From Atriophallophorus winterbourni (lineage: Eukaryota; Platyhelminthes; Trematoda; Plagiorchiida; Microphallidae), in assembly GCA_013407085.1 (NCBI GenBank), contig JACCGJ010023095.1, positions 34,817 to 98,816 on the forward strand: a DNA stretch of 64,000 nt, given 5' to 3'. The notes beneath the pieces were generated by a model that saw only the letters and a list, made by a program, of their open reading frames with translations, had not been told where the DNA came from and did not search any database. Shown here piece by piece: positions 9,308 through 20,100 of the stretch (position 1 is the stretch's first letter; every line of letters begins with the position of its first letter). Both the position numbers and the translations under genes were made by a program.

Positions 9308-10685
9308 CAAATGCGGTCCGAGGACTGATCCTTGTGGGACACCAAGGGCAACTTTAATCGACTCACCTGTACTCCATAGGTGAGTAGTTTCGACGAAAAT
9401 ATTTCGTGATTGACGATCGAAATGTTTGAAAAATCGATAACAATTACGCCCACGGAGTTGCCGGCTTCCAGTAACTCAGACCAAGCTTCTTTTGCTAATA
9501 GAAAGTTTGTCGGGCAAGATCGTTTTTTCCTGAATCCATGCTATGCTTCGCAGAATAAATAACTGATCTCAAAGTGATTCCGCAAGGCATCAGCTATTAT
9601 GGACTCCATTACTTTCGATAACACTGTTAATAAAGCTATCGGATGATAGTTTAATGGATTTTTTCTCCCGCCACCCTATTGGATCGGACTAATCAGGGCA
9701 GTTTTCCAAGTTTCTGACACTAAGTTCTGCTCGAACATCATCGTGAACACGTCAGACGTCGGCATTGCCAATTCGGAAGACAGATTATACAAAATGTTTG
9801 GCTGTATATAATCTATACCGGGTGAACCTGTTTTCTTCATCGTCATTAATTTTGTTTGAACAACGTTGAGGGGAAATTCAGAGTTTAAAGACTGTCCATG
9901 GGTCGACCGGCACGGATGTGCAATTGTGCAGCATTTCTGTGCTGTGCGGCTAACATCGTGCTAAATTGATTGGCCAACGGTAGTGAGCTGCATGCTGAAA
10001 CACGCGGGAGTCTCACTACCATTTCTATTCTATTTCCTCCCTCATATCTGTCTAGGCATGGGCAACCTGACAGTAATATCGCCCACGTGCAGTCTCTGAC
10101 TGTACGGCACTTTGCCTGGATCAGGCTTGTGCTTTCATACCATACCATACCATGGGTCGACACTTGTGAGATTACTGAAGCAAATTGTTGTCGGAAAACG
10201 TTTGCACAATCTTTGAATGATGTCACTAAAGCAGTAGCAGAGGCCAGTGGGGTATTCCCATTTTAACATTCCGGAGGTCGTTGACGTGTTTGTACAATGC
10301 TTTGGCATTCATAATGAATTTTTTCGACTAGACTGATTTGCTAATCTTTTCTGTCTTGTCGAATGAGGCAGACACACTTATTTCGCAATAACGTGTAGTT
10401 GCATCAAGTTAGCCCAGACGGATCGTCCAAGTATTTGTATCAGGCATTGTCACGCTTACACATCTATTTCCGAGTACTGCTTCTGAGAGGCTTTTTCGGA
10501 CGCTGTTTGCTGGATATTATTTTCACGTTCGATGATAAACAATGATAATAAGAAGTTGGCTGTAAAATGTTTCCCAGATTCCCTTAGCTGATATGAGTTC
10601 AAGGAAATCCCATCGATTTTCAGTAGTAAGAGCTCGAAGCAAGTCATAGTTCACAGTTGTATACGTTCGTTGAGTATTTCCTACT
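9305..10685 (-). pseudogene. Duplicated block Y, second copy (LINE fragments plus SINE)
   Basis: Nearly identical copy of 5,326-6,706. The same reverse transcriptase fragment is read on the minus strand, with the same SINE insertion at 9,908-10,149 and the same 12-bp target duplication. It stops at 10,685 in the LINE endonuclease-to-RT linker, where an AT-rich stretch begins. Confidence 0.88.
9908..10149 (+). repeat. SINE-like element in block Y'
   Basis: Orthologous copy of the element at 5,929-6,170, flanked by the same CCATGGGTCGAC duplication. It shows that the SINE inserted before the block was duplicated. Confidence 0.85.
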
Positions 10686-10779
10686 TATTATTTTATTATT
10701 ATATTTGCACAATCTGATACAGATATAGTGCCGTTCAACATAAACAATGAGATGTACAAAGCGAGAAGGGGGGTACAAA

Positions 10780-11100
10780 GCGTTGTCATCGGCATCTTTG
10801 AACGTAGGCATGATACTAGCCGGTTGCCTACACCGAAGTAAGGGAGATTTCGTTTAGGGGGTCCCACCCCGAGCCTTTACCCACAAGGCAGTGGAGCGAG
10901 AGGTTCGCACCTATCGGTGGCCGGTGACCGACGAAGCGGTTCATACGCCCTTTTTTGGGAATTTCCAGTTCGGAGACCGATAACACCGTTGATAGGTTGG
11001 TGACTTCAGTTTTTGCCTGTGCACCATACAATGTCCTTGGATAGGACAAGGGGCAGTGACTTTTGGAGCGGCGAGTCACATCCGCCGTTAAGATAGACAG
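10780..11100 (+). repeat. Repeat family G, copy 1
   Basis: About 320 bp that recur at 31,088-31,412 in the same orientation. Shared segments include GGTTGCCTACACCGAAG, AAGGCAGTGGAGCGAG, GTGGCCGGTGACCG, CACCATACAATGTCCTT and GCGGCGAGTCACATCCGCCG. A reading frame on the minus strand exists in both copies but is not preserved in length. The family is unknown to me. Confidence 0.75.
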
Positions 11101-11115
11101 GTGCGATTAATATCA

Positions 11116-11131
11116 TATATATATATATATA
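11116..11131. repeat. Short TA microsatellite
   Basis: Follows a 30-bp piece of block X sequence (GTTAAGATAGACAGGTGCGA), so this may be the scar of an old rearrangement. Confidence 0.7.
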
Positions 11132-11500
11132 AGAGAGAGAGATCGCTAGACCTCTATAGGGCGCCATCGGCGATACAATTTAATGTTCACCTGTCGCCAA
11201 TTTTGGTTGCTAGCGTAATTCCGTCGTGGTTATATGGCAGTCAAGTATTGTGTCAACTATATATGAGAGGATATTGGGGAGGGGGTGATGGAAATGAACG
11301 TGAACGATATTTGAAAGTGGTCGTTTGTGATGAATCGGTTAAATCATTTTCACGACAAATGATTCAAGAATTTATGGTATAAAAAGCTTTCAGCTTTTCA
11401 ACACCATAGGATATTCGTATAAGACCAAACTATAAACATTGATGCATTGAAGGTAAGGTCTGACGGAAAAGGGCAGCTAGTGTGTTTCATAGTATATCAC
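11132..11500. other. No gene recognised
   Basis: A purine-rich run and AT-rich sequence. The segment ATAGGATATTCGTATAA near 11,407 resembles ATAGGATATACGTATAA near 14,281, which may be a shared LINE 3' end. Confidence 0.45.
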
Positions 11501-11504
11501 AACC

Positions 11505-11910
11505 CTATTAAACATAATCGGGGCCAGCCCATAAGGGCCAACTGCCTTGAATCTTTTCATGGACTCAATGTCGAGCTTGATTTCTGTTTAGCTCGGGGCA
11601 AACATTTAACTGACCAGAGTTCACAATACGGAATAAAGGGCACTGTGATAACTGCTGCTGGCCAGCTGAATTGCTCATGAAAATGCTCCGCCCAACGAGA
11701 CAAGTGGCGCTTTTTGTTAGTGATTAAGGCACCATCGTTCTCTGTGATTGCCTCGATTTAAAACCTTTAGACTGAATTAACTGGAACCGTCATTGGACGC
11801 CACCTGAAACGCGGACTACGTCTGCGTTTCTTGTAGAATACTCAGTGGTTTCTGGCTTCTAGCGCTTCATATTTTTGAAGCTTTCTGTATTTTTGGACAC
11901 CAAGTAAAGC
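11505..11910 (-). pseudogene. RTE-like LINE, pre-RT fragment
   Basis: The minus strand encodes ITENDGALITNKKRHLSRWAEHFHEQF with stops on either side, then LALMGWPRLC. This order (GXLLT, RWAEHF, then the GPDGL region) is typical of the segment before the reverse transcriptase palm in RTE-type LINEs. There is no open frame of useful length. Confidence 0.6.
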
Positions 11911-12423
11911 TCACTAGGTATTGTGAGCAGGTGTGGCAGTTTGTTGGTGATTGCAGAGGGGTGTTGGGTAAAATATTGACGAAATTATCCTATTTATCTT
12001 TCTAAACGATTGTGAGGGTTCGTTATATGCGAACAATTGATTTCGCAGATGGTTTCACTCAGACATCGAGGCCTAGATTGGTAAGGCCTTTGTGTGTTAC
12101 GTATAGCCAATGCGCGTTCTATCCACCTATATTTCTGACCACGTTCCACGACATTTAATTAAACCGTATGATGAATGACTACATGCCGAGGTGCACGTTT
12201 GCGGTAATAAAATAAATAGAACGTGATCTCTGCATTCTGGGTGTCAGCTCAGGCGCAAACGTGAATTCAATTAAACTCATCTTAAGTCAAAACGTATGCC
12301 AGGTCGCGTGTATCGAATCGAAATTGCGTTTTTGCTCCTAACGTCTATTCGGTTGTTGACGCTTAGCGGACGCAAACAAACGTTAACCCTAGTAATGTAT
12401 TGCTCACATCCACCGAAATTACA
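11911..12423. other. No gene recognised
   Basis: Non-coding, AT-rich. No domain or RNA fold recognised on either strand. Confidence 0.4.
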
Positions 12424-12465
12424 CTCCACTACCGGTTTCTGGCTGTTTGTCGTCATCAGGTGGAG
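12424..12465 (-). ncRNA. Hammerhead ribozyme-like motif (type I, short stem III)
   Basis: On the minus strand, CTCCAC, CTGATGA, a 13-nt stem II region, GAAA, ACCGGT, A, then GTGGAG. Stem I (CTCCAC with GTGGAG) is a perfect 6-bp helix, the catalytic boxes CTGATGA and GAAA are intact, and stem III is the minimal AC/GT. The cleavage site would be after the A at 12,430. Stem II (CGAC...GCCA) is damaged, so activity is doubtful. The flanks share CTTACTGTC with the better copy at 26,684. Confidence 0.65.
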
Positions 12466-12557
12466 ACAGTAAGATTAGGTTCAGTGAGCCTTGAAACAGT
12501 GGATAAATGGTAAACAAGATTATATTTGAATGCCACCGTTGCATAGGGTTCGTACAG

Positions 12558-12610
12558 CGAACCACGATGTTCAAACACACTTTGTGATTGTGTTTGAACA
12601 TCGTGGTTCG
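12558..12610. repeat. Perfect inverted repeat, 22-bp arms
   Basis: CGAACCACGATGTTCAAACA followed by CA, a 9-base spacer, and the exact complement (12,589-12,610). It lies about 90 bp from the hammerhead motif and may belong to the same element. A hairpin RNA or palindromic insertion scar is possible. Confidence 0.9.
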
Positions 12611-13480
12611 TTTATCTCGTTCGACCCACCTGACGAATCGGGTGTCATTCGAAACGTATCGATGCAAATATTCCGAATTCCGAATTCGTGATTACTAACG
12701 TCGGTCTTTTCCGCGCTCTATGCCATTGAGTTACCTCAGTTCTTAAATTCACTCTTCGCTAGTGTGCACTTCACAGCTTTTACATATGCTTTATATTTTA
12801 ATTACTATAAAATAATATTCAACTCAACCACGTTAGTAACGCTGTCGTATGTAACAGACCCACATGACTTGACACCCTCTTCACTCAGTGGTGATAAATC
12901 GATTAGGACAATCATTACATTCTTTCTTTTCGGTCTCAAATATAATCTAATACTTTGCAGATTACAATACATACATAGTTGTGTTCCTAGATCGAGCGAA
13001 GCTTTTTCGGAGAATCGAAACGTTACCTAGAAACAATAAAGCTCATTCGCATGCCAGTGAAGAATACCCTCAGATAACATCGGAGTGACTGGCAGTGATG
13101 GGATATTTCCACTGATCCGCTCCTAAACTCTGGATGGCGAGTTTGCCGGTCGTGCTTAGAACGGGTGCTATCTGTTATTGGGGCCTGAATCGCCTTTTTT
13201 TAAATCCCGAAGAACGGCACAGTGTTCTCAGCACTGGTAGCGGGTCTGTGTAGCAGACCGGTGTCTCTACAAATTTATTATTGTACACTTCTATTTGCTC
13301 TATCTTTCGCTAACATGTGATTCAAAAGTCTGTCTGCATCACGTTTATATTGATTGACCTTCGTCGCCCGGCCTGTGACATCGCCCAGTTCAAAAACATA
13401 ATATGGCGCGACATATGTAAAGAAGTGGATACTAAGAGCAACGTATAGGATATTGGAGACAAAAACATCAACAGGATGGT
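12611..13480. other. No gene recognised
   Basis: AT-rich sequence with only short open frames. Nothing recognised apart from the family S fragment that follows. Confidence 0.4.
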
Positions 13481-13560
13481 GAATGAATGAATGAAAGCAC
13501 AAGCCTGATCCAGGCAAAGTGCCACACAGTCATAGGCTGCAGGCAGGTAAAATTACTGTC
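13480..13560 (-). repeat. SINE-like family S fragment
   Basis: GAAAGCACAAGCCTGATCC and the next 40 bases match family S. Here the tail is (GAAT)n instead of (GGTAT)n. Confidence 0.75.
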
Positions 13561-13926
13561 CTTTTCTCCATCCCATTTCTCCTTTTTCTTCAAACTTGAT
13601 TGTGCTGCATAACGCCGTCACTCCAGAAGAGATAAGATTCGGAATACTAGCGTTGTTCTGTGATCCGAAACGGAGGCGTTCAAAAGAAAAAGCCGTCGCT
13701 AGAACGCAGTCGCCAAAAAACACCACTAGGGCCAACCATAATAAGAAAAAGCAACTGGTTCATCATCATTGTGCACAGGTTTTAATGTTGCCAAACCATT
13801 CTTCATAATAACGTTTTTAGCCACGTTGATGGCAAACCAAACAACACTAATTTAAGTAAAAATATCCAATTTGCTATAAAAGTTATAACTTTGCTGACTT
13901 TACTGATAAATTTACAGGAATATCTA
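13561..13926. other. Downstream flank of DHX36 gene
   Basis: On the minus strand this would contain the helicase 3' untranslated region. I see no canonical AATAAA close to the stop codon. A plus-strand frame at 13,596-13,808 is lysine/arginine-rich and unrecognised. Confidence 0.35.
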
Positions 13927-14142
13927 CTAAGCAAATTGATCATCATTCTCGTATCCAGAACCTTCCGCGAAATTGGTGCGAGACTTTGTCGACTCTATTC
14001 CAGCAAGGGGAATAGATTCACACGTTAACAGGTCGACGATAGTTTGTAGCAACAGACCTTCCGACTTCGAACAATCCCACGTAGTCGAGGAGGGATTACG
14101 AAATTTTGAATCCAACAGACTATCCAAAGATTCGCGGAGACT
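13927..14142 (-). CDS. DHX36: DHX36-like exon 20 (C-terminal)
   Basis: Acceptor GTTTTAG at 14,143, phase 0, 71 residues then [17 protein letters not shown] and [10 protein letters not shown] match the conserved DHX36 tail (ELRKELDILL, AIIDLI) directly after exon 19. It is separated from exon 19 by a 4-kb intron holding a CR1-like LINE. Confidence 0.85.
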   Translation of the reverse strand, partial: SLRESLDSLLDSKFRNPSSTTWDCSKSEGLLLQTIVDLLTCESIPLAGIESTKSRTNFAEGSGYENDDQFA

Positions 14143-17100
14143 CTAAAACGCAACGACATAATCGTCACAAATAGAACCTACATTCCATTCATGATTATCG
14201 TAAAAGAGCATTATGGCGGGGTTTTATATTAGCAAGATTCAAGATTTATGGTTAAAAAAAGCAAATTGCTGTACAATATCATAGGATATACGTATAAAAA
14301 ATTATATAAAAAAATCGTTACTTGTATGATCATGTCCATGTTCTTCATAGGTGGAGCAAAAATAATCCTCAATGGCAACACAGACTGAGGGAAAAGAATC
14401 TTTGGATGGACTGTAGTTCCGTGCGCTAAACTTTTATAGACATCAATAGGTAGGGGCCAACGCAGTAGTTCTCAACATAAGGTTTCGTAACCTTTGTTTA
14501 AAGATGTGCTCGTTCGATGAGTTAACAATATCTATCGGCAAGCTATTCCACAAGAAGCATACACGAACAGCGAAGAAGTGACGACGACAATTCAATCGTG
14601 AGTGTGGGATTTGAAGGGTCAAAGGGTGGCTGCGTGTGGGGACAACGGAACGAAACTTGAAGAAGTGTTTGAGAGGGTGGGATTTCGCGTAGATGATTCG
14701 ATATGTCAGAGTGAGGTCGTGTAGGATACGTCTGCGCTCGAGGGTGCACAGTCTAAGTCTGGTCAGTCGCTGCTCAAAGGGTAAATTATTCAATCCGGTA
14801 ACCGTTTTGGTTGCCTTGTGATAAATTCGTTCGAGGAGCGAGATGTTTTTTTCCAGCCATGGCGTCCAAGCTTGTACAGCGTAGTCAACGACAGGATGTA
14901 TGCAAGTGTTTAGTAATTTCACGAGTGAGTGTGGTGGGAAACGTCCGAAAATGCGTTTCAGTAAGCCTAGCAAGCTGCACGCACGCTTGTAGACGGCTTC
15001 GCACTGTAGGCTGTTCTTCAAAGTGCCAGACACCAAGGTTCCGAGATCTTTTTGTGATGTACTCCATTCAAGCGGGTGGCTGCCAAGTGTATAGGGAAAG
15101 GGAAAGGGTTTTCCGACTTGCAACATTTTGCACTTGCGGAAATTAAATGGCAGTTTGTTTTGCATTGACCACTGGTGCAGTTTATTCAAATCTCCTTGCA
15201 GAACTTGACAGTCCTCGATAGAGTTGACCTTCGTCCAGATTTTTACGTCGTCTGCGAATAAAACAAGCTTACATGCTTGTAAGTTCGGTAGATCATTTAT
15301 AAATAAGAGAAACAGTATCGGACCGAGAACCGAACCCTGAGGGACTCCGCTCGTGGCTTCAATTGTTCGAGAAGTTTCACCATCTATTCTGACTTTTAAT
15401 TTGCGTCCAGACAGGTAACTTGTGAACCATGTTAGTAGGTTTCCGATGACGCCAACATTCTGCAGCTTCTGAAGCAGTAAGGAGTGATTCACTCTGTCGA
15501 ATGCTATAGATATATCTAAGTAACCGGCACGGACGGAACCCCCTTGGTCTAGTGCTTGCGTCCAGTTATTTAGAGTCGTGAGCAAGTTAGAAAGGCAAGA
15601 ATATGTTTTCCTAAATCCGTGTTGTGTGAAAGTTATTAGCTGATGGTTCTCGAGATGTTCAACAAGTCGTTCACACACCAGGCGTTCCAAAATTTTAGAA
15701 ACCGCCGAAAGAAGCGTCACAGGGCGATAATTTGCCGGATCAGAACGACTGCCCCCTTTGTAGATTGGTGTGATAACACCGGTTTTCCATTGAGTTGGTA
15801 CGGTTCCCGTATTCAATGAGTGCCTGAATAGACCACTTAGTGGGCCACAAAGCTCCAGCTCGCAGAACAGCGGGTGTTATTCCATCCTCTCCTGGTGATT
15901 TGCGAACGTTCAGCCGGCGTAGATGCTTTCGCACAACCGTAGGATTTACCTCGATGTTGCTAAGGCATTCGACTTGTAGTGGGTGCGGCAAAGACGTCAG
16001 CGTTAACACGTTCTTTGGACAAAATACTTGCGCATAAAATGATATTAGGGCATCAGCTGTATCCTTGACATTATCAGTCAGTCCGTTCTCTGTCTGGATA
16101 GGAAATACACCTGGTTTAACCTTGGTCGCGGTGTTTACGATGGTGTACAGCAACTTAGGATGTCGTTCCATCTGGTCGATCAGCTTAAAATGGTGATATT
16201 GCTTGTCTTCTCGAAATAAGGACGTCACCTTGTTACGAAAACTACGAAAGTGTTCCCAAGATGCGTCTGTTCGTGTTATTTTATGTGCAGCCCATGCGGA
16301 GTTTCGCATGGATATCCACTTCCGAGTGCGGCTTCGGAGTTTGAAGCAAAATGTTCTTGATTTCCTTTTGGGAACACAGGTAGAATTTTCGTCTAGTTTT
16401 GTACCGATATAACTTAACAGACTAGAACAATGAGTATCTGCATTCGTGAGATCGAGACGTTTTTCCTCCATAATCGTAATGGCACCGCGAAGGCCGAAGT
16501 AATCGACTCTACTGATGAACTTAACGTCGCCCGACGCTCTTCGGGCGTTGCACACGAATTCGAAGGACAACACAAGATGGTCACTTAGCCCCAAATGACT
16601 ATGATACTGCACTGACTCCACTGCTGTTGCTTCGGAGGTTAAAACCAGATCTAGAATTGATGGTTCATTGAGTCCCCTTTGTCGAGTGAATGAACGGACA
16701 TGGTTGTATACGGGAGTGAAAGTGATAATCTCACGGAATTTGTACTCAAGGGATTGCTGAGTATGCACACTTTTGGTGTAGAGATGTGGGAGGTTAAAAT
16801 CACCCATTATTAACAATTGGCATCCTCTAAGGTTTCCAGCGTTGCGCATCATTTGTAACAACGTTTCATTGTGGGCATCGGAAGAGTTGGGCGAGCGGTA
16901 GATCACACCAAGTATACAGTTCTCTCCAGTTTCCAAGCGAAGGCTACACCACATGGGGTCCTCTAGCTCAAACGTTGTGTCAGGTACAGCTGTGCATTGA
17001 AGACGCTCGTTATAATACAAAGCAACTCCACCACCTGATCTTGAACGGTCTCGTCGAAGTAGGATCATGTTGGGAAGTGCCAGCTCGCAATCATTCACCT

Positions 17101-20100
17101 GATCGTAGAACCATGTTTCGGTAATAGCAATGATGTCAGCAGAAAACTGAGCGTTAAAATGGGATAATTCGGCGATTTTGTTCCGCAAACACTGTGCATT
17201 TGTGTATAGGCATTTAACAGTGGTTTTCGTGTGTAGCGAGCCTACGCGGATGATGTTTGTACTGAGCTGAGCGCGGGCAATGTGAAGCATACAGTCTCGG
17301 ATGCCGTAGAGTTGACTCCAAACGGTTCGTGACCAAAGTAGATAACATCACTAGCGCAATCAATTCATCAATGGTATTCACACAGCTATATATGGAATCG
17401 CGGAACTGGTTGCAATTCCGACTGGTCGCAAATGCCGAATCATTAAATATATTCATTAATCTATAAAACGACCAACAGCTCACCTTAGAGAACTGACGAG
17501 TGTCTTTGGCGACGATTTAGGTTACATCTTAATCGAAGCGGTGTATTATGGGCCAACGATTTCGGATCGCGCCATTAGAGAGCCACATTTTTCGGGCTCA
17601 CGTCCAGTCTGATATAATACTTATCACAATCGGAAGAGAAAATTTTGGACAGGACGTGGCTTCTTACATTGTCAAGCCATTGTGAGTCATATTAATCTCA
17701 AAGGAACGTAAGATTCCGAGATGTCGTTGACGTTCGTTTTGTCCCAATGTGATCGAATTTGCTGGGCACGTATTGTGAATAGTAAACTGAGTAATCACGT
17801 TATTTAGGAACAACTTCAAAAACGATTACTTTTTTTTGAAATTATCCCGACAACAATGATTCGTCGCACAAATGAAGAGTTTTTCAATACAACTTTGTTT
17901 GTGGGTTCTTGCTTTCGAAATTCACTCCGCGTGTACTTTTGCAATCTCAATACTTGCATCCAGATTTTTTGTTTCTGTTAATCGCACATTCATTTCACGT
18001 AAAAAAGCGAAGACAGTGCATATTTGGGTCAGCTGTAATAACGCCATGGTTCTTTGCACATGGCATTGTTGCAGCTTTCCTTTGAATTAAAATGAAAAAT
18101 TTTCAGGTGAAAAACGGAAAAAGTAATTTAAAATAATGTTGCGCACTGAATTAGCGATGCAACGGTTTAACAAACCTTGATTATATCAAACAATGATTGA
18201 TCAGAGCGAACATTGATCCAGCTATCGACGGTAAATATGCACGGATCATGCTAAAAGAGGGAAATTAGATTACAGCTAAAGTCCAATTGGTAAAACAAAA
18301 ATTACGCGAACCGTTTAAAGTTCACGTCAGCATCAATTGATATGAAATTCGCATTTTTATTATTAAAAACATCTAATTGAATCTAATGATCACGGGAGCC
18401 AAATTAGTTTTAACCTCTCAAATGAGATCCCGGCTTCGAACACGGTGTTAGTTGCAAAATTTGGAAAATGTACTTAACCATAATTGTAAACAAATTGTAA
18501 AAAGCAATCGACAATAGTTCACAAGGTAACACGTTGGCAGTTGAGTGAATCGAGATAAACGACATAGCTTCGTTATGATTCAATCGCAGATAAGCGACGG
18601 TGTTTTAAGCTTCTGCAAGCTGGCAATACAAATACAAACGAATGGGAAGATAGTAAACTAGAGCTTGATAAAACTGATCATAATTTTGGCTTTCACGAGA
18701 CAAGTGAAAGTAAAACAAGAGACAAGTAAACGTAAACTGAAATAACTGCCTTCGTGTGTCGCGTGGAATCTGGGATTTTTCAACCCCACTAAGGGGAATA
18801 ATTACGTTGAAAGACTGGTTAATACTGCAGAATACCCATGGCCAAAAGATGGAGCGCTTGAATAAAATGTAAAGTTGTCAAAATCATACGAAAAACTATA
18901 TATAAGCCATCCAGGATTGCGTAAATGTAATTCTGACTTTTATCTAACTTGATATCCAAACATTCTAGGATAGAAATGACAGCATACTATCAACTTGTTC
19001 CATCGATCCAAAAATCAGATAACACATTGAGGGGTACAAGAAAATAGAATCTGAAGATATGGTCGTTAGCTCAATCGGTTTTTTTCCTGTTTAAAATGTC
19101 GACGAATTAATTCGAAAATGCGGTAAAATAAACGACAATATGTAGCTGAAGGAAAACCGGTAATAAACTATAGTTTCTTACTGAAGTTTGTTGAAGAATA
19201 CCGGAAAAGAGCAATACAGGACGCAAAGGAACAATCGTTGTGTCCATGACGAACGCACTCTGGAAATGAAATGAAAAATGGCTAGCAAACCACACTGCGA
19301 TCATATAATGCAGTCACCAATTATTCCACGTAAAATTGATCGAAAATTCATGTTGACTTTTTCCGGTGATATTAGACTGGGTAGCCATAGTGTTTAGGTG
19401 TGAAAGATGTTCTCATATATGTGGAAATAAAGTAACCGCTGGCGGATCCTGATCCAACTGTCCATACCTGATTAGTACAAACACCACGAAACCGGTCGTG
19501 GTGTTTAAGTGATGGAAATGCATGCAAACGAGCTTTTAAAATTAGATAATTTTGATGAATAAGCATGAATTCAAACGCCATGTTAGAGCCACATAATACC
19601 CTATCCATTAACAACATGTTAAGTGAAGGTGGCAACAATACAGTCCTATGACGAAGGCAATGGTAAAAGTAGCGCAGCTTACCGAACCATCGGTCTTAGT
19701 TTTCTGGAAATAGACGGCCCAAACAGGGTTAATAGGCCTGACATTTTCATTCACTGACAAATTAGAAATATTCACTTTTCCTTCCAATGGTCTGGCGACT
19801 ACACGAGGGCGTTGAATGAAACCGTTTCTGAAAGTAGATAAAAACATTGAAACGAATTAGAAAATGTAGATGTGTGAACAGAGAATAAACCGAGGATGGT
19901 GTGTGATGGTATAGCGTGTAAATATATATAATATGCTCAGGCCCATTGGTTCTACTCAAACTTCGTGTTTACATGTTGGTAACAACTTTGTACAACAATG
20001 GCTTTAAAGTCCAAGCTTTGTTGCCCATTTCTACAAGCTTTAATGCAAAAAAACGAGGCTGATGGCGCTGCGCCGTGGCATTGCGATATTTAACTAAGCG

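Noticed and set aside
13596..13808. Lys/Arg-rich 70-codon frame
   Set aside because: No family recognised and it lies antisense in the presumed 3' flank of the helicase gene. Could not be supported.
17922..18032. Candidate last helicase exon with a TTACAG acceptor and a 36-residue frame ending in TGA
   Set aside because: It joins in phase, but its sequence does not match the family tail, while 13,927-14,142 matches the DHX36 C-terminus clearly and also joins in phase 0. It could still be an alternative terminal exon.
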